Shown: positions 45,265-54,670, counted from the stretch's first letter. The stretch is 64,000 nt of DNA from Clostridia bacterium (GCA_910574475.1 CAJTAT010000005.1:1-64000); one strand, 5' to 3'. Notes: a model not told the origin generated them from the letters alone. Numbers and translations are program-made.

Positions 45265-45508
45265 TTTGAGATATCCTCCTTTAAGAAAGATTCTAAATAA
45301 AGTTTCGATGTTTTTCTATCAACACATCTTAACATTTGCGCTCAATATGATAACATTAAGAAAAAATGCCCGCTTTTTATGCTTATACTTCACTTATATA
45401 GGGGCTTTTCAAATTATAGCATTTATTCTATCCTTTCCCAAGCTCCTTTTTGCGGGAAAAAGGGTTATATTAAATGTAAGGCGTTTTACATGAGAAAGGA
45501 GACACGTT
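45265..45508. promoter_or_regulatory. Divergent region between XRE regulator and ECF sigma factor
   Basis: About 240 AT-rich bases with no gene. A dyad-like stretch, CTTAACAT to ATAACATTAAG (about 45327-45361), could be an operator for the regulator. Just before the sigma gene, ATGTAA and TTACAT flank GGCGTT (about 45475-45491). No consensus vegetative promoter is clear. Confidence 0.35.
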
Positions 45509-46066
45509 TTGGAGGACAGGGAGTTGATCCGGCGGATTCAAAACGGACAAAAAGAATACTTAGATGAGATTGCCGCCAAATACTACGATGATATTTATTA
45601 TTTCTGCTGCTATCAGACGGGCAATGGGGAGGATGCCTATGATTTGACCCAGGAGACATTTTGCCGGTTCATACGGTATGTGGAGAACTACCAATACCGG
45701 AACTTAAAAGGGTATCTTTTGACCATTGCCATGAACCTGTGCAGGGATTATATGCGGACAACTATGAGTACCCGTAGAGTAGAACTGAGTATAGAACAGG
45801 TGGAGCATGGGGATGTATCAGAGAATCGTACCATGATAGAACGAAAAGAACAGGGGACTTCTTCGGAAAATGCTATTCTACTCGCCGAGGCTCTGTTGGA
45901 GCTTCCAGATATCCAGCGGGAGGCAGTGCTTCTACATCATTTCTATGGGTATAAGAACCGGGAAATTGCCAGAATGACAGGAGTTTCCTATGTGGCAGTC
46001 AAATCTCGTGTCCGTCAGGGGATTCAAAAGCTGAGCCGGCTGCTGGATCAGAAGGATTTTTTGTAA
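45509..46066 (+). CDS. ECF-type RNA polymerase sigma factor
   Basis: A 185-residue sigma-70-family factor with only regions 2 and 4. Region 2 includes YYDDIYYFCCYQTGNGEDAY followed by DLTQETFCRFIRYV. Region 4 is ALLELPDIQREAVLLHHFYG, then YKNREIARMTGVSYVAVKSR. The start is TTG at 45509, with AAAGGAG seven bases upstream. It heads an operon with a membrane protein, an ABC ATPase and a permease. Such factors usually respond to envelope stress or antimicrobial peptides, often through a membrane anti-sigma factor; the next gene could play that part. Confidence 0.88.
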   Translation: MEDRELIRRIQNGQKEYLDEIAAKYYDDIYYFCCYQTGNGEDAYDLTQETFCRFIRYVENYQYRNLKGYLLTIAMNLCRDYMRTTMSTRRVELSIEQVEHGDVSENRTMIERKEQGTSSENAILLAEALLELPDIQREAVLLHHFYGYKNREIARMTGVSYVAVKSRVRQGIQKLSRLLDQKDFL

Positions 46067-46085
46067 AGAAAGGAACGTGAACTTT

Positions 46086-46862
46086 ATGGCTTATGGCTTA
46101 AAAGAGAGGAACAAACAAGTAAAAATTTTCCAGGATCCTGACTGGCGATTCCCATTGAATGAGAGGAAGAAGCTTGAGAGTCTCTCCTATATCCATCAGG
46201 AAACCGCTTGTAAGCGGATCCGGTATGTACCATCATTCACAGAATTTATATGGAACGAGCTGCGTTTTCAGTCCTGGAAGCATTGGCTGTTACAGGGAAG
46301 CTTGCTGCTTGCAGCCCTGTGTCTGGCACTTTTTCTGCGAAAAATGGAGGCCACAGATATAGAAACTCTGGCTGCCTGCTCCGTACTTTTTGTATTTGCG
46401 GGAAATTTAATCTTAAGCAGCATAGCCCGCCTGTTTTCCTGGCATATGGCTGAGCTGGAACAGACTCTGTATGTTAGCCTAAAGCAGATGGTCTGTATTC
46501 GGATGCTGGAGGCAGGAATTACAGATTTGATGATACTGGCAGTGTTCCTTGGAACCCTGGGAGGACATACCATGGATGTGGGTTCCTCTCTTCTCTATAT
46601 GCTGGTGCCATTTTTATGGTCTGATACCCTGTATTTGCACATGCTTGTCTGCTTTCGCAATACTTCCAACTTCCGCTCTCTGGGTCAGGGAGTACTCTGT
46701 GGGATGATGACACTTATTCCACTAATGTGGGAATCCGTGTATGATCCGGAGTGGCGGGGGACGTGGCTGCTTTTGGCAGCAGCAGGTATCTTTTTACTGA
46801 CAGCAGAGGTTTTTCACATTTTTGGAAAGATTGAAAGGGGTGACAATATATGCCTGAATTAA
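46086..46862 (+). CDS. Multi-pass membrane protein of the sigma/ABC operon
   Basis: A protein of 258 residues (261 if a GTG at 46077 is used). A soluble N-terminal part of about 65 residues is followed by about six hydrophobic segments. No zinc-finger anti-sigma motif is visible. It overlaps the ATPase gene by 13 bases. It may be an anti-sigma factor or an accessory permease; the sequence does not decide. Confidence 0.7.
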   Translation: MAYGLKERNKQVKIFQDPDWRFPLNERKKLESLSYIHQETACKRIRYVPSFTEFIWNELRFQSWKHWLLQGSLLLAALCLALFLRKMEATDIETLAACSVLFVFAGNLILSSIARLFSWHMAELEQTLYVSLKQMVCIRMLEAGITDLMILAVFLGTLGGHTMDVGSSLLYMLVPFLWSDTLYLHMLVCFRNTSNFRSLGQGVLCGMMTLIPLMWESVYDPEWRGTWLLLAAAGIFLLTAEVFHIFGKIERGDNICLN

Positions 46863-47752
46863 TATTAGATCGTGTGACAAAACATTTTAAACATAAAATC
46901 GCAGTAGATCAAGTATCTTTGCGCCTGGAAGAAGGCGTCTATGGATTTCTTGGCGCCAATGGGGCAGGCAAGACAACACTGCTTCGTATGATCTGCGGCG
47001 TGCTGAAACCTACTTCCGGGGAAATTCGCTGTGATGGCGCTGAGATTCGAAAGCTGGATGGAGAATACCGATATCTCCTGGGATATTTGCCGCAAGATTT
47101 TGGATACTACCCTGACTTTACGGCAAAACGATATCTGGAATATCTGGCAGCCTGTAAGGCTGTGCCAAAAGATATTTCCAGGGAAAAAGTGCAGGAAATG
47201 CTCCGTCTGGTGGGGTTGGAAAGTGACCAAAGAGCCAAGATTCGCACATTTTCTGGTGGAATGATCCGAAGACTTGGGATTGCCCAGGCTCTTTTAAACG
47301 ACCCTGAGATCCTCATCCTGGATGAACCCACCTCTGGTCTGGATCCAAAAGAGCGAATTCGTTTCCGCAATATCATCAGTGCATTATCCAAGGGAAGGAT
47401 TGTGATTTTGTCCACCCATATTGTTTCCGATGTGGAATTTATTGCAGACAAGATTCTGTTGATGAAACAAGGTCAAATCCTGGAGCAGGGAAGTGTATCG
47501 GAAGTGACAGAGAGTGTAAATGGAAAAGTATGGGAATATCTGGCAGAACCAGAGGAGGCTATGAGACTGAACGAGGCTTTTGCTGTCAGCAATTTGCGAA
47601 ACGACGGTGACAAAGTATATTTGCGTCTTGTATCAGATTCCTGCCCATGCCATGGGGCAAGACAAGTAAAACCGGGACTGGAAGATGTTTACCTGTATTA
47701 TTTTGAGGAGGTGTCAGAACATGTGGAGAATCTGGAAAGAAGAGCTTTGTAA
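46850..47752 (+). CDS. ABC exporter ATPase
   Basis: A 300-residue ABC-2-type ATPase. Walker A GANGAGKTT, Q-loop YLPQDFGYYPD, signature FSGGMIRRLGIAQAL, Walker B ILILDEPTSGLD and the H-loop in LSTHIVSDVEF are all intact. The C-terminal extension is of the kind seen in bacitracin/lantibiotic exporters (BcrA, NosF). It overlaps genes on both sides. Its permease partner is interrupted by a MITE, so the exporter is probably non-functional in this strain. Confidence 0.9.
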   Translation: MPELILDRVTKHFKHKIAVDQVSLRLEEGVYGFLGANGAGKTTLLRMICGVLKPTSGEIRCDGAEIRKLDGEYRYLLGYLPQDFGYYPDFTAKRYLEYLAACKAVPKDISREKVQEMLRLVGLESDQRAKIRTFSGGMIRRLGIAQALLNDPEILILDEPTSGLDPKERIRFRNIISALSKGRIVILSTHIVSDVEFIADKILLMKQGQILEQGSVSEVTESVNGKVWEYLAEPEEAMRLNEAFAVSNLRNDGDKVYLRLVSDSCPCHGARQVKPGLEDVYLYYFEEVSEHVENLERRAL

Positions 47753-49109
47753 GATTGCTTCCAGGAAGATGATCTGGCTGGGGGTATTCCTGCTGCTGGG
47801 ATTCGTAACCTTCCGCCTTTTTGCAGAGCGGGACGATTACACCATGACTTTGGATGGAAAGACTTATCATGGACAGGAAGCCATAGAAAAGGATCAGGAA
47901 CTGACCAGAATGTATGCAGGACCTCTAACTATGGAAAAGCTGAAACAGATTTATCAGGAATATGGATTTTACTATTATGACACAGAACAGGAATGTGGGG
48001 TAGGTAATTTTTGCAATTATTATATGACCAACCACTTCACAAATTACAGGCAGGCGAGCGGGAAAAATCTGGACCAAATTGAATTTTACCAAGGCCAGGA
48101 TTGGGATTTTAATGCAGCGCCCCTTCTTGAAAATGAAGTACAGTTTGATTATGTCTATGGCTGGAACGATTTTATAGAGATATATACGATGGACATGTTA
48201 GTCTTGTTTGTTATCTTGATTATTGGGGTATCGCCAACTTTTGCAGAAGAATATCAGTTGAAGACAGCGGATATACTGAGGACTACTCCCAGGGGCAGAC
48301 AGAGTGGAATCTGGGTGAAAATACTGGCCGCCTTATTCTTTGGCGTCACTTTGACCTGTCTGGTCTGCGCCTATCTGTGGGGGATCTACCTTATCGTTTA
48401 TGGTACCCAGGGACTGGATGCCTCGGCCGTCCTCCTGGACTATGTCACAGTCCATGGATATACTCCAGAACATGTACCCTCTCTTGACAAGGGCATACAC
48501 GGTCGAAAAAGAGTAAATTTTGTGACCTGCGGCGTTACTTTCAATCGGCGTACGTCCAGTACGCCTCTTTCAAGTGCCTTGCAGGACGCAAAATTTACCT
48601 CTTTTCGACTCTTCGACCTCAATCATGAGATTTCGTCGCCTTGCAAGGCAGACGATTGAGGCGTACTGGACGTACGCCGATTGAGGATAACGCCGCAAAG
48701 CGGCGAAATATCGTGATTGAGGCGTGTGTGCCCTTGTCAAGAGAGGGTATGGGGACTTTTGCTATACATTACATTTCTTGGACTTTGTGGAGTATTTCTT
48801 TTGACAGGAACCGTACTTTGCATCTCTGCCTTGTGTAAAACATCATTTGGCGCTCTGATTCTATCTCTTGTGGTATTCTTTTTCCCAGTTCTGTGGATGA
48901 ATGTATTAGGACCTATGTGGCTTTTTGGGGTGCCGATAACGAAAAAGATTACTCATTTTATGACATCCATGCCCATATACCTTATCAGGAGCACAGGGTT
49001 TGCCTTTTCCACAAGTCAGATTCTGGCACATCTGTGTATAGCCCTCACAGTAGGCAGTGGCAGTATGATTCTGGGATATGAGCGATACCGAAATTCATGT
49101 GGAAAATGA
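47721..49109 (+). pseudogene. ABC-2 permease, split by a MITE
   Basis: The reading frame starts at ATG 47721 (MWRIWKEELCK, GAGGAGG upstream) and runs through a transmembrane helix, an external domain and two further helices to codon 252 (GTA at 48474). A 273-bp insertion follows and brings an in-frame stop at 48657-48659. Removing 48477-48749 joins GTA to TGG at 48750 in frame and gives an intact protein of about 371 residues ending at 49109. The second half has about three more helices. The neighbouring ATPase is its partner. Confidence 0.9.
48475..48749 (+). mobile_element. MITE with 27-bp terminal inverted repeats and TA target duplication
   Basis: The ends are inverted repeats: the left end reads TACCCTCTCTTGACAAGGGC, and the right end is its reverse complement with one mismatch over about 27 bp. 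The outer TA (48475-48476 and 48748-48749) looks like a duplicated TA target, as made by IS630/Tc1-mariner transposases. Inside, a 23-bp perfect inverted repeat (near 48541-48563 and 48660-48692) adds further symmetry. No transposase is encoded. Excision restores the permease frame exactly. Confidence 0.9.
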
Positions 49110-49134
49110 CGGAGAGCCATTGACAAAGATACAT

Positions 49135-49184
49135 AAAAGTTAATGGGAGAAAGCCCAGACAGGGCCTTCTCCCATTAACTTTTT
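49135..49184. terminator. Bidirectional terminator
   Basis: A 22-bp stem with one mismatch (49135-49156 with 49162-49183) and a five-base loop AGACA has A-runs on the left and T-runs on the right. It serves the permease and the convergent deacetylase gene. Confidence 0.9.
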
Positions 49185-50035
49185 GTATTCTGGGAAGGGG
49201 TGACAGGCTTTTCGCTGCCGGCTTTCCCTGTCAACTCGCTTAAAGGATGAAAGGTATACCCAAGCTCTTCCCATTTGGTCAGCAATTCATCGAGAATCTC
49301 CCCGTTTGTCTTGGATGTATTATGTAGGAGGACGACGGCTCCCGGATGGATACGGGGGATGAGTTTGGAAAATGCTTCCTCATGGGTGGGCTGTTTATCC
49401 TGATACCAGTCTACGTAGGCCAGGCTCCAGAAAAATGTCTGGTAGCCTAATTTTTGAGCCATTTCCAGGTTGGATTCGCTGTAGACGCCCTGAGGAGGCC
49501 GGTAGTATTTCGTCATAGGCTGGCCAATGGCCTCCTGATAGAGAGCTTCCAGATCCGACAATTCTTTGGAGAAATCCTCTAATGTACTTATATTCGACAT
49601 ATTTGGGTGGTGATAGGTATGATTTCCCACCGTATGTCCTTCCTCTACCATGCGTTTGACCAGATCAGGGCTGGTTTCCATATAATTCCCCACAATAAAG
49701 AAAGTGGCGGGAGCCTTGTGTTTTTTCAGGGCGTCCAGAATAGCAGGTGTGTTGCCGTTCTCAAAGCCACAGTCAAAAGTCAGATAGATTTTCTTTTCCT
49801 CTGTTTCTTCCACATAGTAAGAATCAAAATCTTTTAAGTAAGAAGCGCTGGCATTGCCCACAGGAGCCTTGCCTTCTTCCTGAAAACTTAAACCCCAGTT
49901 GGCACTGGCATTGCTTCCGGCAGGTAGAAGTGCATCTTTGTCCAGAACCTGGGCGATTCCCCGTCCGGCGAAATAGGAGAGAGTGAGAAGGAGGGCAGTT
50001 CCGATGATTTTGGTGAGACTTTTGTCTAATTTCAT
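49175..50035 (-). CDS. Secreted polysaccharide deacetylase
   Basis: A 286-residue NodB-domain deacetylase acting on peptidoglycan or another surface glycan. An N-terminal transmembrane anchor (about 8-24) precedes the catalytic domain: YLTFDCGFENGNT (catalytic Asp), then GHTVGNHTYHHPNMS with the two metal His, then YYRPPQGVYSE and HPGAVVLLHN. The Asp-Cys-Gly variant at the first motif is the PdaA/PdaC-like form. The start is unsure: ATG 50035 is used, and a GTG at 50065 would add ten residues; neither has a strong ribosome site. Confidence 0.85.
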   Translation of the reverse strand: MKLDKSLTKIIGTALLLTLSYFAGRGIAQVLDKDALLPAGSNASANWGLSFQEEGKAPVGNASASYLKDFDSYYVEETEEKKIYLTFDCGFENGNTPAILDALKKHKAPATFFIVGNYMETSPDLVKRMVEEGHTVGNHTYHHPNMSNISTLEDFSKELSDLEALYQEAIGQPMTKYYRPPQGVYSESNLEMAQKLGYQTFFWSLAYVDWYQDKQPTHEEAFSKLIPRIHPGAVVLLHNTSKTNGEILDELLTKWEELGYTFHPLSELTGKAGSEKPVTPSQNTKS

Positions 50036-50192
50036 AATTTCGCTTTTAGATAATCCGTTTTTCACAGTATATTAGAAAAAATAGGAAAACAGACGTGATT
50101 TGGAGAAATATTCCTGTTATGTGATTTTGTCACGGAAGAAAATCGAAAATAGAGGTATACTATATTCAAACAAAGGAAAGGAGCTGACAACT

Positions 50193-50516
50193 ATGACAGC
50201 TATCAATATGAATAACGAAATGTTTGAACAATTTGGTGATGGAGACAAGCCTGTTTTGGTGGATTACTGGGCGCCCTGGTGCGGCTACTGCCGCAGAATT
50301 AGTGCCGCATATGACAAGATCGCAGAAGAATACAGCGACATTATTGTGGCAGGAAAAATAAATATCGATGAGAATCCCCAGCTTGCCGAAGCTGAGCAGA
50401 TTGAAGTGATTCCAACTCTGGTTCTGTATAAGCGTGGAAAGGCAATCGATTCTATAGTAGCTCCTGAGTCAAAAGGGGTGATTGACCGTTTCCTCAAAGA
50501 AGCTTTGGAAAAGTAA
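50193..50516 (+). CDS. trxA: Thioredoxin with WCGYC active site
   Basis: A 107-residue thioredoxin. The active site is APWCGYC (Cys30 and Cys33) in place of the usual WCGPC, and the cis-proline is in VIPTLVLY. ATG 50193 has AAGGAG six to eight bases upstream. The reductase gene follows 16 bases later, giving a complete thioredoxin pair. Replacing Pro with Tyr between the cysteines would be expected to raise the redox potential. Confidence 0.9.
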   Translation: MTAINMNNEMFEQFGDGDKPVLVDYWAPWCGYCRRISAAYDKIAEEYSDIIVAGKINIDENPQLAEAEQIEVIPTLVLYKRGKAIDSIVAPESKGVIDRFLKEALEK

Positions 50517-50532
50517 TAGGGAGGGCGCAAGT

Positions 50533-51465
50533 TTGAACGAAAATCATATTTACGATATAATTATTGTGGGCGGAGGCCCGGGCGGTTATACCGCAGCGCT
50601 CTACGGTGCAAGAGCCGGTTTGGATATCATCGTACTGGAAAAACTATCCGCAGGAGGCCAGATGGCACTGACACACCGGATTGACAACTATCCCGGCTTT
50701 GAGGATGGAATAGACGGATTTTCTCTCGGGGAAAAAATGCAAAAACAGGCAGAACTCTTCGGCAGTAAAAGTGAATATGCAGAGGCTGTTCGCATGGATT
50801 TAAATGCAAATCCTAAGATGATAGAAACAGATACCGGAGTGTTTTATGGAAAGACCGTCGTGATCGCAACAGGCGCAAATCCAAGGGAATTGGGCATTGC
50901 CAGGGAAAGTGAGTTAATAGGCCGGGGAGTTGCCTACTGCGCCGCCTGTGATGGTATGTTTTATAAAGACAAAACGGTTGCGGTAGTTGGCGGAGGAAAT
51001 TCTGCAGCTGCGGATGCTCTGCTTTTGAGCCGTATTGCTAAGAAAGTAATCATTGTTCATCGCAGGGATACCCTGCGCGCTACAAAAATCTACCATGAAC
51101 CGCTGATGAATACAGAAAATGTGGAATTTCGCTGGAACAGTACGGTGGCGGAACTGCTGCATGAGGACAGGCTGACCGGGGTACGTTTGAAGGATGTTGT
51201 TACTGGCGAAAAAAGCATGGTGCAGTGCGATGGTCTGTTTGTCAGCGTGGGAAGAAAGCCTGCCACCGAGCTTTTGAATGGTCAATTGGAACTGGACCAC
51301 AGCGGTTATATTATTGCAGGAGAAACGACACAGACCAATATTCCCGGCGTTTATGCCGTAGGCGATGTGAGAACAAAACTGTTTCGCCAGGTGGTGACTG
51401 CTGTGGCAGACGGTGCTATGGCGGCTTATATGGCGGAAGAATACCTGGCTGGGGATGTCTGGTAG
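50533..51465 (+). CDS. trxB: Thioredoxin reductase
   Basis: A 311-residue flavoprotein that reduces thioredoxin with NADPH. FAD motif IIVGGGPGGYTAALYGARAG; redox pair CAACDG; NADPH motif VAVVGGGNSAAADAL; C-terminal YAVGDVRTKLFRQVVTAVAD. The start is TTG at 50533 with GGGAGG eight bases upstream. It is paired with the non-standard thioredoxin just before it. Confidence 0.93.
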   Translation: MNENHIYDIIIVGGGPGGYTAALYGARAGLDIIVLEKLSAGGQMALTHRIDNYPGFEDGIDGFSLGEKMQKQAELFGSKSEYAEAVRMDLNANPKMIETDTGVFYGKTVVIATGANPRELGIARESELIGRGVAYCAACDGMFYKDKTVAVVGGGNSAAADALLLSRIAKKVIIVHRRDTLRATKIYHEPLMNTENVEFRWNSTVAELLHEDRLTGVRLKDVVTGEKSMVQCDGLFVSVGRKPATELLNGQLELDHSGYIIAGETTQTNIPGVYAVGDVRTKLFRQVVTAVADGAMAAYMAEEYLAGDVW

Positions 51466-51522
51466 TCCGCCCTGGATGTGAAACTGTTTCAGAGGACCCA
51501 CAGGAAACCTTGACCCACAGAA

Positions 51523-51562
51523 CCGTGCGGCGAGTAGGGAAATTCCCCCTACTCGCTCACGG
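51523..51562. terminator. Hairpin between trxB and the DeoR regulator
   Basis: CCGTG plus GCGAGTAGGG (51523-51539) pairs with CCCTACTCGC plus CACGG (51547-51562). It is strong but lacks a U-run. It sits between the convergent trxB and DeoR genes. Confidence 0.6.
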
Positions 51563-51595
51563 AACGCATATGAAATTACCTGCTTGAAGATAAGT

Positions 51596-52378
51596 TCACT
51601 CCCCAGAGGAAGCGTTGGCATCCGGTTGGATCACATTCACTCCCACCTGTATCAGCTTTTTTTTAATATTGCTGTCCAACAGACTGTCGCTTATGACGAT
51701 ATCAATCTGGTTGGCCGGTATGTTACGGGCAGCTCGTCTGGCAGAGACCTTGCTGTGATCCATAAGCACAACCACTTTATCAGAATGGCTGATCAGAGTT
51801 TGGAACAGAGCGGCAGAGTGGGTGGAACAGCACACAAAGCCGAAATTTGGCTGATAGCCGTCTGTGCCTAAAAAGGCAAAATCAAACTGCAGACGGGAAA
51901 GCTCTGCAAAAAAAGCCGGACCACTGGAACGATTTTCATTAGTATGAATCTGTCCGCCCAAGATGGTAGTTTCCACATTGGAAAGCTTAGACAATTCCAG
52001 GGCCGTTGTCAACCCGTCTGTGAAGATCTGCAAAGGAATATCAGGGATTACTTTTGAAAGCTCGTGGCAGGTAGAGCCAGAGGCGATAAAAAGAGAGTTG
52101 TTTGGCTGGATTAATTTGCTGGCCAGAGCTGCGATGCTTTTTTTTTCTTCTACATATTTCTGAGAACGCGTATAAAAGTTGTCTACAGTTCCGATGGCTA
52201 CAGGCAGTGATTTGGCTCCCCCATGCACACGAATAATTTTCATAGCGGAATCCAGATACCTCAAATCTTTTCTCAATGTTACATCTGAAATATATGGAAA
52301 ATTCTTTTTCAGTTCAGTAAAACTTACTTCTCCCTCCCTGTTGATAAGGTTTAAAATTTGATCTCTTCTACTTTCCAT
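51596..52378 (-). CDS. DeoR-family regulator of the sulfatase cluster
   Basis: A 260-residue DeoR-type repressor. The N-terminal helix-turn-helix is VSFTELKKNFPYISDVTLRK followed by DLRYLD and VHGGAKSL. The sensor domain has IASGSTCHELSKVI, TTILGGQIHTNE and FLGTDGYQPNFGF. It is divergent from the transporter operon. DeoR proteins sense phosphorylated sugars or polyols, which suggests that the cluster makes such a phosphate through its kinase. Confidence 0.88.
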   Translation of the reverse strand: MESRRDQILNLINREGEVSFTELKKNFPYISDVTLRKDLRYLDSAMKIIRVHGGAKSLPVAIGTVDNFYTRSQKYVEEKKSIAALASKLIQPNNSLFIASGSTCHELSKVIPDIPLQIFTDGLTTALELSKLSNVETTILGGQIHTNENRSSGPAFFAELSRLQFDFAFLGTDGYQPNFGFVCCSTHSAALFQTLISHSDKVVVLMDHSKVSARRAARNIPANQIDIVISDSLLDSNIKKKLIQVGVNVIQPDANASSGE

Positions 52379-52697
52379 GTTTGTCCTTTCTTTTCCCTGA
52401 CAATTGAAGGTTCATTTTTAATATAGAACCTGCTTATTAAACAAGATAGCACAATGCTTATTTAACAGCAAGAAGTTTTTAGAATTTAATGGTTACGGTA
52501 CAAAAAAAATAACTTGACAGCAGCTTCGTATTGATATAGAATCTAACATATAGAATTACGAAATGAAACTAATAATATCAAAACAAAACACTAATAAATG
52601 AAAAAAATTATGATTTAGTCTTGGACAGAGTGATACGCCAGATTTTATTGAGTGGAAAATCTCATTAAAATAAATAAAAATAAGGAGGAAATGGTAA
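52379..52697. promoter_or_regulatory. Divergent control region with direct repeats
   Basis: This 319-base gap holds a promoter for the rightward operon: TTGACA (52514-52519), 17 bases, TAGAAT (52537-52542). ATATAGAAT occurs at 52534-52542 and 52548-52556, with a relative ATATAGAAC at 52421-52429. TGCTTATTAAAC (52431-52442) and TGCTTATTTAAC (52455-52466) form a second pair with 24-bp spacing. These are likely operators for the divergent DeoR regulator. AGGAGG lies before the ATG at 52698. Confidence 0.65.
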
Positions 52698-53837
52698 ATG
52701 AAAAAACGTAGGATTGCGGCTTTACTTTGTGGGGTAATGATACTTTCTCTTTTGGGCGGATGTACGGCACCGGAAAGCAATGAGGCAGCGACGACGAAGG
52801 AGACGTCAGAGGAACCTTCAGAGGGAACAAAAGGCACAGAAGAAGCAAAGGAGGAAACGCCGGCGACAGATTACGATGTCCTCAAGGTTGCTATGATGCC
52901 CTTTGGGGGAAATGTTCCAGCACAGTATGCATATGATCAGGGGTACTTTGAGGAACTTGGATTAAATATTGAATTTTATCAGTTTGCCAACGGTGCAGGA
53001 ATCAATGAGGCTTTGGCAGCCGGAGAAGTAGATGTGGGAGTATCTGGGCTTGCTATGATTTTCTCTCTGGCAAGCGGCACCTGCCAGATGATTGCTGAGA
53101 GCAATACTTCTGGCGGCATGGGCATTTATGTAAATCCTGACAGTGAAATATTGAATTCATCACAGGAAATCAACGGTAGCACAGTCTATGGCAGTCCAGA
53201 GACTGTAAAGGGAATCACAGTGATCGGACAGACGGGAACCAGCTCCCAGTATAATTTGGCTGGTTGGTTAAAGTGTCTGGGACTGACAGAAGCAGATGTA
53301 GAATTTGCAAACGTTGCTCTGGGAAGTGATGTGACAGCTTTTGTGGCTGGCGAAGGCGAAGCCATTGCTGCCTCCAGACCTTATTCTTTCCAATTAGAAG
53401 CAGACGGCTATGTATTGGCGGGAGGATTTGACGAAACTACAGATACTACTTTGGTAGATTGTATTGTAGCTAGAAATGAAGTGGTAGAAGCCCGCAGCGA
53501 CGAACTGGTATTGTTCTTGAAAGGTTACTTCAAAGCTCTGGAAGAGATTGCAGCAGATGATGATCTTCGTTTTAATGAGTCCATGAAATATTTCGCAGAT
53601 CAGGGAAGAGAATATTCTGAGAATGATATGCGAAATGAGATGAAAGTGAACAAATATGTAACGAAAGAATATATGTCATCCGATGATTATGTTTACGGCG
53701 ATGCAATGGTTAGTATCGGTGATTTCTACTGTGAGTGCGGTCAGATTGAAGAAGATAATCTGCCTAATATCCCAGCATCCTTTAACGCAGATTTACTCCA
53801 GGAGGCTTTGGAAATTACAGTAAAAGTGAGAGAGTAA
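52698..53837 (+). CDS. ABC substrate-binding lipoprotein (SsuA/NMT1-like)
   Basis: A 379-residue lipoprotein of the aliphatic-sulfonate/nitrate/thiamine-precursor binding group. The lipobox is LLGGCTAPE (Cys near 22), followed by an acidic Thr/Glu-rich linker (about 30-58). The binding domain begins VLKVAMMPFGGNVPAQYAYD and includes GYFEELGLNIEFYQF, the typical motif of this class, and a GQTGTSSQYNL hinge. It begins a transport operon that also encodes a sulfatase, so a sulfated organic compound is the likely ligand; this is inference. Confidence 0.85.
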   Translation: MKKRRIAALLCGVMILSLLGGCTAPESNEAATTKETSEEPSEGTKGTEEAKEETPATDYDVLKVAMMPFGGNVPAQYAYDQGYFEELGLNIEFYQFANGAGINEALAAGEVDVGVSGLAMIFSLASGTCQMIAESNTSGGMGIYVNPDSEILNSSQEINGSTVYGSPETVKGITVIGQTGTSSQYNLAGWLKCLGLTEADVEFANVALGSDVTAFVAGEGEAIAASRPYSFQLEADGYVLAGGFDETTDTTLVDCIVARNEVVEARSDELVLFLKGYFKALEEIAADDDLRFNESMKYFADQGREYSENDMRNEMKVNKYVTKEYMSSDDYVYGDAMVSIGDFYCECGQIEEDNLPNIPASFNADLLQEALEITVKVRE

Positions 53838-53869
53838 AGGAGAAAAATATTCTTTAAAAGGGGAGAACG

Positions 53870-54670
53870 ATGAATCAGAACAAAAATGGCACAAAAGATA
53901 ATAAAAAATATATTCTGATGTCAATTTGTTCCGTTCTTGTATTTCTTTTCATATGGGAGCTTGTGACAGATGTGCTTGGAATTTTTAAAAGCACAATGCT
54001 TCCGAGCCCAGTGAAGGTATTTGGCACTTTTATTGACAAGTTTACGAATACGAAACCGGATGGGGCTACGATTCAGGTGCACACTTTAGCCAGTCTGAAA
54101 GTAGCCCTCTCAGGGTACTTGATAGGAGTTGGAATTGGCGTTCCTCTGGGAATTGCCATGGCATGGTTTAGAAAAGTGGATTGTTTTGTGACGCCGCTCT
54201 TTGACCTGCTTCGGCCGGTACCGGGTATCGCGTGGCTGCCAGTGCTGATTGTATTTTTTGGCATTGGGCTCCTGTCTAAGGCGATGGTAATCTTTTTGTC
54301 AGCCTTTATTGCCTGTGTGATCAATTCTTACTCAGGCATTAAAAATACAAGAATGGTACATTTGTGGGTTGGACAGACGTTTGGGGCGACCCGATCGCAA
54401 CTTTTGTTTAAAGTGGCGATTCCCACAGCTCTGCCCATGATTTTTACAGGATTGAAAGTGGCTCTGGGAGCTTCCTGGAACGCACTGATCGCGGCGGAGC
54501 TTTTGGCTTCCACAAAGGGCTTAGGCTTTATGATTAATCAGGCCCGGGGAATTTACAGACCAGACATTATTCTGGTGGGCATGATAGCTGTGGGAATCAC
54601 AGGGGCCATTTTAGGCTACTTGATTGAGCTTTTGCAAAAGCTTGTAATGAAACGGGGGTGGAGACAGTGA
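53870..54670 (+). CDS. ABC permease 1 (SsuC-like)
   Basis: A 266-residue BPD_transp_1 permease with about six helices. The EAA loop that contacts the ATPase reads GQTFGATRSQLLFKVAIPTA followed by LPMIFTGLKVALG. It overlaps the second permease gene by four bases. Two different permeases and two different ATPases imply a heterodimeric transporter, unlike the usual SsuC homodimer. Confidence 0.88.
   Translation: MNQNKNGTKDNKKYILMSICSVLVFLFIWELVTDVLGIFKSTMLPSPVKVFGTFIDKFTNTKPDGATIQVHTLASLKVALSGYLIGVGIGVPLGIAMAWFRKVDCFVTPLFDLLRPVPGIAWLPVLIVFFGIGLLSKAMVIFLSAFIACVINSYSGIKNTRMVHLWVGQTFGATRSQLLFKVAIPTALPMIFTGLKVALGASWNALIAAELLASTKGLGFMINQARGIYRPDIILVGMIAVGITGAILGYLIELLQKLVMKRGWRQ

Noticed and set aside
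48717..49109. A separate small membrane-protein gene
   Set aside because: Its frame continues the permease exactly once the MITE is removed, and it has no ribosome site of its own. It is the 3' half of the broken permease.
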